A stretch of DNA of 64,000 nt from Rothia uropygialis (GCF_004137765.1 NZ_NOIS01000002.1:558001-622000); one strand, 5' to 3'. Positions 1 through 8,853 are shown, numbered from the stretch's first letter. Numbers and translations are program-made. Notes: generated by a model not told the origin, from the letters alone.

Positions 1-97
1 GCCCCGGACCGGGCTCATGGTGCCCCGACTCACGGTCTCTGCTGCCTGATGAAGCTTTCCGGCCACATGCGAGTTCCGGCCCGCCTTCCGCGACGCG

Positions 98-110
98 TAT
101 TCTTGACGTT
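98..110 (+). promoter_or_regulatory. -10 element of a leaderless promoter for DUF3093
   Basis: TATTCT (98-103) lies exactly 7 nt before the ATG at 111, so transcription would begin at or next to the A of the start codon. There is no Shine-Dalgarno sequence in front of the ATG. Similar elements precede mdh, panB, map, lipB and others in this window. No clear -35 hexamer was found. Confidence 0.5.
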
Positions 111-677
111 ATGTCTGACTCCGTCTCCCCGAACGCCGACGACGCCGGGTTCGGCTCTTCCTCGGCCGTCGAATTCCACGAAAAGCTCTATCCTTCTCCA
201 GGTGTGTGGGTCTGTGTCGTGGTCTTCGGCTTTGCGTGCTTTGCCGTGGGCGCGCCGATCAATATTCCGATCGCCATTCTGGTGGCGATCGTTCTCGCCG
301 CGACCCTGGGTCTCATCCTGTACGCTTCATCGCCAGTCCTCGAGGTGACCGAGGATTCCCTTCAGGTTGGTCGCGCGCATATTGAGCGCGAATATGTGGG
401 AGAGGTCGAGATCTTCCGCGGGGAGAACGCGCGCATTGCCTGCGGACCCGCCGCTGACGGCCGAGCCTATATGAATTTCCGGCCCTGGGTTTCCCCCGTG
501 GCTCGTATTCACTTGGTCGACCCGGCCGACCCCACACCATATTGGCTCACCAATTCGCGCCGCCCGGAAGAGCTGGCCTTGGCTCTGGGCACGGACCCGG
601 AATTGCAGGAGAACCGCACGCCTTCGGTCAATCAGGTGGTCGTCGAGCCCGAGGACGAGGATTCGGCCCAGGGGTGA
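111..677 (+). CDS. DUF3093 family membrane protein
   Basis: A 188-residue protein of unknown function from a family widespread in Actinobacteria. Residues 24-31 (FHEKLYPS) match the usual family start. They are followed by a hydrophobic hairpin of two membrane helices (about 34-76) and a cytoplasmic C-terminal domain holding the conserved stretch DPADPTPYWL then SRRPEELALAL. The acidic tail (EPEDEDSAQG) is not conserved. The ATG at 111 is preferred because a -10 element sits 7 nt upstream, giving a leaderless start. The gene converges with the DUF4193 gene and shares a palindromic terminator with it. The family assignment is by recognition of the motifs; the function is unknown. Confidence 0.85.
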   Translation: MSDSVSPNADDAGFGSSSAVEFHEKLYPSPGVWVCVVVFGFACFAVGAPINIPIAILVAIVLAATLGLILYASSPVLEVTEDSLQVGRAHIEREYVGEVEIFRGENARIACGPAADGRAYMNFRPWVSPVARIHLVDPADPTPYWLTNSRRPEELALALGTDPELQENRTPSVNQVVVEPEDEDSAQG

Positions 678-844
678 AGCTGAGGAGCCTCACGCCGGTC
701 GGGAACGCGTCCCGGGAAGCGTCGTTTATTCGGACAAGCTCCTTGTCGGCGTGTCGCCCAGGAGCATATTGGTTGGCGCACTGACTCATCCGCGGCACCA
801 AGTCCACAATGGTTCTTGGCGACGGAGCGTCCCGTGAGAGCACA

Positions 845-874
845 AAAAAGGAGGAACTCGAGTTCCTCCTTTTT
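845..874. terminator. Bidirectional intrinsic terminator between DUF3093 and DUF4193 genes
   Basis: A perfect 30-bp palindrome: A5 then GGAGGAACTC on one side and GAGTTCCTCC then T5 on the other. The U-tract is on either strand, so it can end both convergent transcripts. Confidence 0.9.
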
Positions 875-911
875 GCGATGGGGCCGCCCACGTTGCGCAG
901 CTGCCGTCGTC

Positions 912-1211
912 TCAGGCCTCGCACTCCACGCAGTAGAACAATCCGTCTTCTTCGCGAGCAATCTGGGAACGGTGACGAACCAAGAAGCACGAAGCACAGG
1001 TGAATTCATCCTGCTGCGCAGGAAGCACGACCACGGATAGTTCCTCATGGGACAGGTCCGCACCGGGGAGTTCAAAACTTTCGGCCGCGGCGTTCTCGTC
1101 CTCATCGACCACGTTGGACTGCTGGTCGCTGCGGTGCGACTTCAGCTCCTCGATGGAATCGGAGCTGCTTTCTTCATCTTGCTTGCGCGGGGCGTCGTAA
1201 TCGGTAGCCAT
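912..1211 (-). CDS. DUF4193 family protein
   Basis: A 99-residue acidic cytoplasmic protein conserved in Actinobacteria, function unknown. It begins MATDYDAPRK, the standard family N-terminus, which is why the ATG at 1211 is chosen over an upstream in-frame start. The middle is E/D/S-rich and the C-terminal half has FELPGADLSHEEL followed by a zinc-ribbon-like pair, CASC and CVEC (FTCASCFLVRHRSQIA). The Cys pairs suggest a bound Zn ion (inference). It converges with the DUF3093 gene; these two families are commonly neighbours in Actinobacteria. Confidence 0.92.
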   Translation of the reverse strand: MATDYDAPRKQDEESSSDSIEELKSHRSDQQSNVVDEDENAAAESFELPGADLSHEELSVVVLPAQQDEFTCASCFLVRHRSQIAREEDGLFYCVECEA

Positions 1212-1519
1212 GTGTGTGTCACGCTTTCGTCGGTATTTCTCGGTAGGCCCACGTAGCCTTCCGATCATCGTGTGGTTCTGCTACCAGCTTGTGCACCCGT
1301 TGACCTCGTTATGAAGTATGCGTCGAACTCAATGCCTGCCGGTATCGCGATGATTGTTCACTATTGAGCCCGGTTGTGTCCAGCCGATTTTACTGTCAGC
1401 GGATTTGACGAGGTGCAGGGTGTCCCGACCTCGGGTCCCGAAGCGGTATTCTTTGTGGAGAAACGGGCGCGAAAGCACTGGTCGCGAACGCGTCGGAGCG
1501 GAATCAATAAGGAGAACTG

Positions 1520-2638
1520 ATGGATCGGCTGACCTTCGTGGGAGTCCAAGACGACGGCGAACACCTCGTTCTCGAGTCTGCGGACGGCGAGCAGCGATAC
1601 CAAGTTCGCATCGACAACGGCCTGCGCAATGCCGTGGTGAAGGCCCGGCGGGCTCAGGCCCCACGCGGCCTGAGCGGGCGCGGGGACTACGGTCCACGTG
1701 ATATTCAGACGCGGTTCCGTCAAGGGGCAACTGTCGACGAAATCGTCGCCGAGTCCGGGTGGAAGCCCGAGCGAGTGCGCCGCTACGAATGGCCGATCCT
1801 GGCCGAACGGGCGCACATCGTCACCGCCGCGCGCAACGTCGTCGTGAGGTCCCTCGATCCCCGCTCTCGAGGACGCAAGACGCTCAACGACCAGGTCGTG
1901 GCGGTGCGCGAGGACTGGAATTTCGCAGAGGGCGATGCCCAGTGGAACTCGTGGCAACGCGAAGACGGGCAATGGAACGTCACAGTCTCGGTCAATTATT
2001 CTCAGCCGGCCCTCGCCCAGATTCCTTCCGGCGCCGATTTCCCGGCCCGGTTCGTGTACAACCCCGCGAACCAGACCGTGGTCGCCGGCAACGCCGTCGC
2101 TGAGTTCTTGTTCGGACAGCCGCATGAGGATGCCGAGGACCTCGTTTCCGCAACAAACGAAGGCTTGGCGGAGGCCTGCTCGCCCGGCGGGTCCGCCGAA
2201 GACTCAACCTTGCCGTCCGATTCGGCAGACGCAGGTACGGGATCCGAGGCTGTTTCTTCCGCGGACCAGGATGAGTCAGACGCATCGGGAGCACCGGCGC
2301 CCGAGGAAGCCGGGCACCAAGCCTCGGCCCCATCGCGGAAGCATTTGCGGGCGGTCGCAGCCGATGAGCCGACTGCCACTGAGACGCTCCTGGACGAGCT
2401 CGAGGCACGTCGGGGAACCGCGTCCGGGAGCGATCCGAACAGTGATCAGCACATCACAGGCCTGACCGAGAAATTTCCCGAACCCGATACCGACGCAGAC
2501 GAGGACAATGCTTCCTCGACCGCGAAGCACGACGCCGCGACCGACAGCGATCAACGCGGCAATCGCTCACGCGGCGGTCGCCCGTCGGTACCGAGTTGGG
2601 ACGATATCGTCTTCGGCCAACACCGTCCCAAAGACTAA
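1520..2638 (+). CDS. sepH: Septation protein SepH (DUF3071)
   Basis: A 372-residue cell division regulator; SepH of Streptomyces and mycobacteria binds FtsZ and stimulates its assembly. The N-terminal DUF3071 domain (about 1-170) starts MDRLTFVGVQDDGEHLVLES and contains the family helix-turn-helix (FRQGATVDEIVAESGWKPERVRRYEWPI, about 70-97), the FtsZ-interacting part in characterised homologues. Residues 175-340 are a low-complexity, acidic Ser/Ala-rich linker. A short basic/aromatic tail (GGRPSVPSWDDIVFG) ends the protein, as is typical. A ribosome binding site, AAGGAGAACTG, directly precedes the ATG at 1520. It stands alone in its own transcript between DUF4193 and the next plus-strand gene. 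Confidence 0.95.
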   Translation: MDRLTFVGVQDDGEHLVLESADGEQRYQVRIDNGLRNAVVKARRAQAPRGLSGRGDYGPRDIQTRFRQGATVDEIVAESGWKPERVRRYEWPILAERAHIVTAARNVVVRSLDPRSRGRKTLNDQVVAVREDWNFAEGDAQWNSWQREDGQWNVTVSVNYSQPALAQIPSGADFPARFVYNPANQTVVAGNAVAEFLFGQPHEDAEDLVSATNEGLAEACSPGGSAEDSTLPSDSADAGTGSEAVSSADQDESDASGAPAPEEAGHQASAPSRKHLRAVAADEPTATETLLDELEARRGTASGSDPNSDQHITGLTEKFPEPDTDADEDNASSTAKHDAATDSDQRGNRSRGGRPSVPSWDDIVFGQHRPKD

Positions 2639-2745
2639 GTGTGACGAAACCGGCGCACGACTCGCCACGGGGACGCAGTAACGGTATTTTGAGGTGTTAC
2701 AGGTAGTCAACGACCTGATACCGCACGCTATGCACAAAGGTTTTC

Positions 2746-4083
2746 ATGGGGAAAAAGCGTCGTAAGACACGTCCGGGGAGCGGCACTCATTCTGCACTCC
2801 CCCACAACGATCAGGAGCCGAAGGATTCGTCCGCAGAGGACGCAGCCGCATCGGCCCCTGGCTCCGACGCGTCGAGCCGCGAGCGAAGCACGGAAGCACA
2901 GCCCGCAGGTTCCCAGACGGGGAAGGCAGAATCCACCTCGAAAAGTTCCACCGACGGCACGGAATCCTCAGTTCAGAGCACAGATGATCCTGCCGCGGAA
3001 GAGACTGAGGGCCTCGCTCCGGGATACGAGTACGTCGGGCAGCAACCGAACGTTTATTCGTCCGAAACGGAACCGCTCCAGAGCCTCAATGACGAGCTCT
3101 TCGCCGATGCGAAGATTCCCCAAACCAAACGCGAGCGTCGCGAACAGGAACGGCGCCGGGCTGCCGCGGCCGCCGAACTACGACGCAGAGAACGTCAGGC
3201 CGCTGAATCGGCACGTCAAACGCAGGGCAAGCCCGGCCGCGACGTCGCCGCACGGGGAGGAACCGCAGGAGCCGCTGACGTTGCAGGTACCGCAAGCGCT
3301 CATCCGACGACGGCACCGACCGGCCCAGTGGCCCCGGCTAGCGGCGCGAGTTCCACCCGGTGGATTCGACAGGAAGACTCCACCCCTTCGAGGAATTCCG
3401 GCACGGCCGCGGGATCGACGGTTCCAGGCTCCGGCCCTGCTTCTGAAACCGATCCCGACCCATCGCATTCGTCCGGCAAAAAACCGCTTTTGTGGGCTGG
3501 AGCGGCGGTTCTCGCGGTGGCCGTGATCGGTGCAGGCGCTACGGCGGCATTCATCAACCACGACGACGACTCTTCAAAGGTCTCAGGCAATTCCTCTTCC
3601 ACGTCCTCGAGCTCTTCCAGCTCCTCGAGTTCCTCGTCAAAGCCTGCTTGGTCGAGTCCTGCGCCTCCGCCCACGCCAACGGTCATCGAGCAACAGCCCG
3701 AGCCGACCGACCCTTACGGCGATGTGACGCAGGCGCCTGCGCCGGTGGTACCGACCGAGGCTCCTCCGACTCAGGAGCCCACAGCCCCCGCGCCCACTTC
3801 TGCCGAACCAACGCAGCCTGCCCCGACGACGTCGGAAAAGACCGAGGACCCCACGCAGGAGCCGACCCAGGCGCCCACGCAGGAGCCGAGCCAGGCGCCG
3901 ACGCAGGAGCCGACGCAGGAGCCGAGCCGGGAATCTCCCGTGCAACCCACACAACCGACGCCGCCGGCTCCGTCTTCGGCCCCCGCGCAGACTGGGAGTA
4001 CGGCTGCCGATGAGGGAGCTGGGAACGCCGGGCAACCAGAGCAAGAGGACAATCCAGGAGCCTCCGGGTCCCCCGGCCGTTGA
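2746..4083 (+). CDS. Low-complexity single-pass membrane protein, unknown function
   Basis: A 445-residue protein that I do not recognise. It starts with a basic patch (MGKKRRKTRPG) and a Ser/Glu/Ala-rich disordered region. A highly charged helix follows at about 126-160 (KRERREQERRRAAAAAELRR), probably a coiled coil, then another linker. One membrane helix (about 247-270, PLLWAGAAVLAVAVIGAGATAAF) is followed by an extracytoplasmic part: a Ser run (about 283-300) and a long Pro/Thr/Glu-rich region with PTQEP/APTQEP repeats. This type II membrane topology, with a wall-spanning Pro-rich tail, resembles actinobacterial division or wall-associated anchors, but no enzymatic domain is visible. AAAGG 5 nt before the ATG serves as ribosome binding site. 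Being next to sepH hints at, but does not prove, a division role. Confidence 0.75.
   Translation: MGKKRRKTRPGSGTHSALPHNDQEPKDSSAEDAAASAPGSDASSRERSTEAQPAGSQTGKAESTSKSSTDGTESSVQSTDDPAAEETEGLAPGYEYVGQQPNVYSSETEPLQSLNDELFADAKIPQTKRERREQERRRAAAAAELRRRERQAAESARQTQGKPGRDVAARGGTAGAADVAGTASAHPTTAPTGPVAPASGASSTRWIRQEDSTPSRNSGTAAGSTVPGSGPASETDPDPSHSSGKKPLLWAGAAVLAVAVIGAGATAAFINHDDDSSKVSGNSSSTSSSSSSSSSSSSKPAWSSPAPPPTPTVIEQQPEPTDPYGDVTQAPAPVVPTEAPPTQEPTAPAPTSAEPTQPAPTTSEKTEDPTQEPTQAPTQEPSQAPTQEPTQEPSRESPVQPTQPTPPAPSSAPAQTGSTAADEGAGNAGQPEQEDNPGASGSPGR
3592..3640 (+). repeat. Serine-codon low-complexity tract
   Basis: Nearly uninterrupted TCC/TCG/TCA/TCT/AGC serine codons directly after the membrane helix of the 445-aa protein, forming a flexible exit linker. 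The mixture of synonymous codons argues for protein-level selection rather than recent slippage. Confidence 0.8.
3851..3930 (+). repeat. Tandem 12/24-bp repeats encoding PTQEP-type units
   Basis: Consecutive copies of ACGCAGGAGCCG and close variants encode PTQEPTQAPTQEPSQAPTQEPTQEPS. The copies are close to identical at DNA level, so length variation between strains by slippage or recombination is plausible. Confidence 0.8.
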
Positions 4084-4118
4084 GTCCGGTCCCCAATGGT
4101 CCCGAGACGTCGTGGGCT

Positions 4119-4139
4119 CGAGGAACGGGTTTGTCCTCG
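4119..4139. terminator. Weak hairpin between convergent genes
   Basis: CGAGGA (4119-4124) pairs with TCCTCG (4134-4139) around a 9-nt loop in the 72-bp gap between the convergent 445-aa protein gene and the phosphatase-superfamily gene. On the plus strand it is followed by CAAAAC rather than a clean T-run, so this is a tentative terminator. Confidence 0.3.
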
Positions 4140-4155
4140 CAAAACGGCTTACCCC

Positions 4156-5406
4156 TTAGCCCCCGGCACCAACCCAGGCCCTGAGGGGAACCGACCGCTC
4201 TTCCTCGGTCCACGAACCGTGTTGTCCGACCATCTTGAGCGCGCCGGTGTTGGTGCGTCGCACGTCGTACAGGGCCAGCGAACCGTGGGCGGCAACGATA
4301 ATGTCCCCGATGCGATGCCTGACTTCGGGCCGTATACGGTCTCCGAAGTATCCGGCGGAAATCAGCTCCTCCCTGTCGAGGATCCACGCACGATCTCCGA
4401 AATGATGAGCCCAGGCTTCAACGAGACGACCACGAACAGCGGCGTCTAAAGGATCCTCGAGATGCAGTTGCACCATTCTCGGCTCACCAGCCGTGAGCCG
4501 GACGCCCGCCACCAGCTCGGGAATACTCGAATAGTCCACACGGTCCGCCTCGGGGATGTCGACCATTCCGTGATCGGCCGTGAGGAGAATCAAGGTATCG
4601 GGGCCAACTCGAGACGAGAGCCTCTTGAGCCCGTTGTCCAGTTCTTCAAGGGCTTCCAGCCAACGCTCTGACGTGCAACCGTATTTGTGGCCGGTCTGAT
4701 CCAATTCTCCCCAGTAGAGGTACATGAACGTCGGGTTCCGGGTCTTGAGGATATCCGCTGCCTGGCTCACGCGGGCAAGCGTCGATCCGGCTGCCACGAA
4801 ACGGCTCCCGCGCAGTGCCGCACGGGTAAGAGCGCTGTCTTCGTATGCGGACATGGACACGGTGACGGCTTCTCCGAGACCGTTGAGCCGCTCGAAGACC
4901 GTCGGATGGGGTTGCCAATGCAACGGATCCACGGCTGGGTCCCATCCGGAGAGCTGGTTCACGACGACGCCCCGGTCGGGATCGACGACGTCGTAGCCGA
5001 CCATGCCCGTCTGCCCCGTCGGCATGCCGGTTCCGAGTACGGCGAGGGATGCCGCGGTCGTCGACGGCAAGGCAGAATCGAGCTCGCCCAGATCGAGGGA
5101 TTTCCGGAGGTGAGGCGCATGTCCGCCGTGTCGAGAGAGCAAGCTTCTCCCCAAACCGTCCACGAGCACCACACACACGTTACGATAAGGCCCTCGTCCC
5201 TTGCCGTTTGCGGCAAGGCGCCCCCCGAGATCCAACGAGTCCGGGAATTCGGTTCTCCGCTCCGATTCCGCGACCGGTCTGTACAGGGACGCTGCCGAGG
5301 TCATGAGGTCGGCGATCGAGGCCTCCCCGTAGCGAGGTGGCGCCGGGAACGCTTGTCCCGAAAGATCCTTACGAGGGTTCGTGCAGCTCATGCCGGGGTC
5401 CGACAT
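4156..5406 (-). CDS. Alkaline phosphatase superfamily (type I phosphodiesterase/nucleotide pyrophosphatase) protein
   Basis: A 416-residue metal-dependent hydrolase related to nucleotide pyrophosphatases/phosphodiesterases. The two-metal signature is visible: VVLVDGLG (first Asp), LPSTTAASLAVLGTG (catalytic Thr nucleophile), YWGELDQTGHKYG (Asp and His ligands), LTADHGMVDI (Asp-His) and AAHGS near the C-terminus (last His). No signal peptide is evident, so it is probably cytoplasmic. The ATG at 5406 shares one base with the stop of the upstream DUF5998 gene (TGATG), giving translational coupling. A second Met six residues later (5388) is an alternative start. Substrate is unknown. The pairing with DUF5998 suggests a shared pathway. 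Confidence 0.88.
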   Translation of the reverse strand: MSDPGMSCTNPRKDLSGQAFPAPPRYGEASIADLMTSAASLYRPVAESERRTEFPDSLDLGGRLAANGKGRGPYRNVCVVLVDGLGRSLLSRHGGHAPHLRKSLDLGELDSALPSTTAASLAVLGTGMPTGQTGMVGYDVVDPDRGVVVNQLSGWDPAVDPLHWQPHPTVFERLNGLGEAVTVSMSAYEDSALTRAALRGSRFVAAGSTLARVSQAADILKTRNPTFMYLYWGELDQTGHKYGCTSERWLEALEELDNGLKRLSSRVGPDTLILLTADHGMVDIPEADRVDYSSIPELVAGVRLTAGEPRMVQLHLEDPLDAAVRGRLVEAWAHHFGDRAWILDREELISAGYFGDRIRPEVRHRIGDIIVAAHGSLALYDVRRTNTGALKMVGQHGSWTEEERSVPLRAWVGAGG

Positions 5407-6005
5407 CAGGAGTGGACGGTTCCGGACAGTGCCGTGTTGGCCCGACGCAGTGCCCGCGCGAATTCTTTGGCATCTTGCACTGCCTGCTGCCCGTCCGCCT
5501 CGGCGGATATGCGCAGAACGACGTCTTCCCTCGCCGCGACGCCGGTGTAGCCGTGGTCGGCGTCGCACTGGGGGTCTGAGCAACCGGCCGGCTGAAGATC
5601 AAGGCGATGGCTTCCGGTCCAGGACATCATCAGCGTGACTTCGGCGGCCAGCGCATCAGAGGTGTAGTTCTGCGGTTGCCTGTAGGCATACGAGAGTGTG
5701 ACCGACGTGAGATTCCGAATGGGCACGGTCTCGGTCGAGACGTGGGCGACAACCTGGCTTCCGTCTTCGTCCAAGGTTTGGTCATCAACGTGCGTGATCT
5801 GAACGATTTCCCCGGCCAAGGCCACCACGGTCACGTGGCGGTGAACTTCGGTCTGGTCGAAGTGAGTCTCCAGGTGAACCAAGTGTGAGGATGGGATCTG
5901 CCCATCCAAGGCATCCCGCACCACGTCGCTGACCAACTGAGGGTAAAATCCCGCGTTGACGATATCGCGGTCTAGGTTCTGCCCGTTGTTTCCTGACTCA
6001 GCCAT
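5406..6005 (-). CDS. DUF5998 family protein
   Basis: A 199-residue cytoplasmic protein of an actinobacterial family of unknown function. It contains the recognisable DIVNAGFYPQLVSDVVRDALDG N-terminus, then a beta-rich core (THFDQTEVHRHVTVVALAGEIVQITHVDD) and a second half with CSDPQCDADHGYTG, two Cys that could bind metal. It is the first gene of a two-gene operon with the phosphatase-superfamily gene, overlapping it by one base. The ATG at 6005 is preceded by GGAAG about 7 nt upstream. A TAGAAT-like -10 element lies further upstream, around 6095. Confidence 0.85.
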   Translation of the reverse strand: MAESGNNGQNLDRDIVNAGFYPQLVSDVVRDALDGQIPSSHLVHLETHFDQTEVHRHVTVVALAGEIVQITHVDDQTLDEDGSQVVAHVSTETVPIRNLTSVTLSYAYRQPQNYTSDALAAEVTLMMSWTGSHRLDLQPAGCSDPQCDADHGYTGVAAREDVVLRISAEADGQQAVQDAKEFARALRRANTALSGTVHS

Positions 6006-6135
6006 GCACTCGCTTCCGATGGTCGATGTTGACGGCGTGTTGACCGCCCGGCCCCTCAGCAGGGTAATTCCTCGCCCAGATCAGGGCGCTTCATCTATTC
6101 TACGACCGATGCCCTGGCCGGGCAGCCTTCTTCCG

Positions 6136-8853
6136 TCATGAGCGTGACATCGTCCGACGAGCGCTGTCCGTTCTCTGCTGCGGATTGCCCAGTTTCACGG
6201 TGGAGTCCAGGACGGTGAGGGTCTGACCGGAAATCATGATCGGGTTGAGCTCGACCAGAGCTATTTCCGGGTGCCTGTCCTTGAGTTCGGCCACCCGACG
6301 GATGAGGTCTTCGAGGAGATCCACCCGGACCGGAGGCAATCCATCGTAGCCGAAGAGCTTTCTGGATGCCTTGGGCGATCGGACGAGCTTTTCGACGTCC
6401 CTCTGTGTCAATGGCGGAACACGGTGCGCCCAGTCGTCCAGCAAGTTGACCGAGTCCCCCGACATGCCGAAAGACACAACCGGACCGAGCAGAGGATCCT
6501 CCATTGCACGAATCACACAGTTCTGCCCCGTGGGAGCCATGCTCTGGACCTCGAGGTCGAAGTCCCCGTACGTCGCCAGCGTGCGTCGCATCAGATCGAT
6601 GTCCCTCACGAGCGATTCTTGGTCTTCGATTCCGAGCCGTACTCCCCCAAGGTCCAACCGATGTCGCATGGTCGGATCGATGGCTTTGAGCGCAACGGGG
6701 TAGCCGAGTTTCTCGGCGGCCTGGCACGCCTCGTTCTTGGTCTCGAAGGGCACCGATTCCAGGACGGTGATTCCGTAGGCGCCCAGCAGTTCGGCGGTTC
6801 GACGCGGATCCAGTTCCAACAGCCCCTCTCCCGGGATCTTGGGTTTAAGCTCCTCGATCCTTTCCTCGACCGCTTTGGCGTTCACGCCCTCGATGTCCTC
6901 GACGAAAACGTCTTCCTGGGCCCGCCACGCCACGTAATCCATCGCCGCGGCGAGCGCACCGATGGCGGCCCCCGGGCTCTCGTAGCAAGGAACGCCCGGG
7001 TAGTTGCAGGACTCGGCGGCTCTTGCATCTCGGTATTCGCGAGGGCACGGATAAATTCCGCGCTGATACGGGGTAGGCTCCATGACGCCGGTGAAGGCGG
7101 CGAGCACGGGTTTGCCTGTTTCGACGCCACAATCCGCCAAGACTTCGGTTATTTCGTCCTGCCCGACCTGAGGAGAAGGCAGGAACGAGGCAACAGCTGC
7201 GTCGACTTCGGAGGAGCGCAATGCAGTGAGCACGGAGTCCCGGATCATGTCCAGAGCATCGATGTCGGGACTGGCAGTGTCGAGCACGTGCTCGGTGTGC
7301 TTGGCCTCGACGCCGTGGCTCGTGCAGGCGTCCGCGATGACCTGACCGAGGGCGAAGGCGTTGGAGAAAACCGCGACCCGCCGGCCTCGCGGCAGAGGTT
7401 GGGACACGAGCAACTGTGCAATGTCCATAAGGTGTTCGGAGGTTTCGGCTCTGATCACTCCGGACTGGCGGAACATTTCATTGAGGGCTTCCGGCGGAGC
7501 GGAACTCGTGCGGCCCGTATGTCCGGGAGGCAATTGGACACCGGTAACATCCGACTTCGCGACCACGACGGGTTTGCTTCGAGCCAGGCGACGGGCGATC
7601 CGGGAGAATTTGCGGGGATTGCCGATCGATTCGAGGTACATGCAGCACGCGGTGGTTTCGCCGTCGTCCTCCCAGTACTGCATCATGTCGTTTCCGGAGA
7701 CGTCGGCGCGATTCCCGGCGGAGAGGACCGAAGAGAACCCCAGCTGGCGTCTGCGTGCCGATGTGTACAGCAGCACTCCGATAGCCGCCGATTGGCTGAA
7801 GAGTCCAAGATCTCCGGGTTGGGGCCTGGCTTCGCCGAGGGAGGCGTTGAGGTTCACGGCCGGATCCGTGTTGATGAGCCCCAAGGAGGCCGGCCCGATC
7901 ACTCGCATCCCGAAGCTTCGGGCAGTGCGCACGAGAGCTTGTTGACGAGCCCTCCCTCGCGCACCGTCGTCGGCGTATCCGCCCGTGACGATGCACACAC
8001 CGCGTACGCCCACGCTGCCGCATTCCTCGACGACGCCCGCGACGGCCGAGATCGGCACGGTGATGATCGCGAGGTCAACGGGTTCGGGGACGTCTGCGAT
8101 GCTTGGGTACGCTTTCATGCCTGCAAGTTCGAAGGCCTCGGGGTTGATTCCGTAGACCGGGCCCGTGAACCCGCCCTCGACGATGTTGACGAGGATCTCG
8201 TGTCCGACCTGGTTCCAATCACGGGAGGCCCCGATGATTGCGACCGATCTGGGAGCGATCAAGGAGGACACGGATTTCGCTTCGGCGCGGTGCTCGCGGG
8301 ACGCCATGACCTCTCGTGATTTTTCGGTGGGGTCGATGTTGAAATTGACCATGACGACGCCGTCGTCGAATACCCGCGCAACCTCGAACCCGGCCTCCGA
8401 GAACACGTTGAGCATTTTTCGGTTCTCCGGAAGCACTTCCGCCGAGAATTTGGTGATTCCCCTCTCCAACCCTGCTGCAGCGAGGTGCTCGAGGAGAATC
8501 GATCCTATGCCCCGGCCGTGGTGGGCATCCGAGATGAAGAACGCGACTTCCGCCTCGTGGGGATCGTTCGTTCGGTCGTAACGGCCGATGCCGATCATTT
8601 CTTTTCCGAGCATGATCACGAAAGCCACGCGGTCATGATGGTCGACGGTGGTGAATCGAGCGAGCTCTTTGGCGCTCAAGGACGATTTGTAGGTGAAGAA
8701 CCGCAAGTAGATGGTTCGTTCCGACTGACGGGAATACATCGCGGCGAGCGCATCCTGGTCGGTCGGGAGAACGGGACGGAGGTGGGCGGTTGCGCCGTCA
8801 CGCAACACCACGTCGGCTTCCCAGTGGGAGGGGTATACATTCTCTTCGGCCAT
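6136..8853 (-). CDS. GNAT acetyltransferase fused to acyl-CoA synthetase (NDP-forming)-like domains (Pat/Acs-type)
   Basis: A 905-residue fusion. Residues 1-175 are a GNAT N-acetyltransferase domain (acetyl-CoA loop around HHGRGIGSILLEHL; preceded by EVAFFISD). Next comes a CoA-binding Rossmann domain starting at about 195 (SLIAPRSVAIIGASRDWNQVG), two succinyl-CoA-ligase-like flavodoxin domains (SQSAAIGVLLYTSA; PPGHTGRTSSAPPEA), and a C-terminal ATP-grasp domain from about 680 (ELLGAYGITVLESVPFE through ALVELNPIMISG). Family members acetylate lysines of metabolic enzymes such as acetyl-CoA synthetase. In E. coli PatZ the GNAT domain is C-terminal; the N-terminal order here is the usual actinobacterial one. 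The GHT motif may be the phospho-His position of ADP-forming synthetases, so the synthetase part may be active. It is monocistronic and probably leaderless (TAGACT 6 nt before ATG). Confidence 0.9.
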   Translation of the reverse strand: MAEENVYPSHWEADVVLRDGATAHLRPVLPTDQDALAAMYSRQSERTIYLRFFTYKSSLSAKELARFTTVDHHDRVAFVIMLGKEMIGIGRYDRTNDPHEAEVAFFISDAHHGRGIGSILLEHLAAAGLERGITKFSAEVLPENRKMLNVFSEAGFEVARVFDDGVVMVNFNIDPTEKSREVMASREHRAEAKSVSSLIAPRSVAIIGASRDWNQVGHEILVNIVEGGFTGPVYGINPEAFELAGMKAYPSIADVPEPVDLAIITVPISAVAGVVEECGSVGVRGVCIVTGGYADDGARGRARQQALVRTARSFGMRVIGPASLGLINTDPAVNLNASLGEARPQPGDLGLFSQSAAIGVLLYTSARRRQLGFSSVLSAGNRADVSGNDMMQYWEDDGETTACCMYLESIGNPRKFSRIARRLARSKPVVVAKSDVTGVQLPPGHTGRTSSAPPEALNEMFRQSGVIRAETSEHLMDIAQLLVSQPLPRGRRVAVFSNAFALGQVIADACTSHGVEAKHTEHVLDTASPDIDALDMIRDSVLTALRSSEVDAAVASFLPSPQVGQDEITEVLADCGVETGKPVLAAFTGVMEPTPYQRGIYPCPREYRDARAAESCNYPGVPCYESPGAAIGALAAAMDYVAWRAQEDVFVEDIEGVNAKAVEERIEELKPKIPGEGLLELDPRRTAELLGAYGITVLESVPFETKNEACQAAEKLGYPVALKAIDPTMRHRLDLGGVRLGIEDQESLVRDIDLMRRTLATYGDFDLEVQSMAPTGQNCVIRAMEDPLLGPVVSFGMSGDSVNLLDDWAHRVPPLTQRDVEKLVRSPKASRKLFGYDGLPPVRVDLLEDLIRRVAELKDRHPEIALVELNPIMISGQTLTVLDSTVKLGNPQQRTDSARRTMSRS

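Noticed and set aside
6271-8319. A 682-codon open frame antisense to the GNAT/acyl-CoA synthetase gene
   Set aside because: Shadow of the high-GC coding strand; no family motif and no ribosome binding site.
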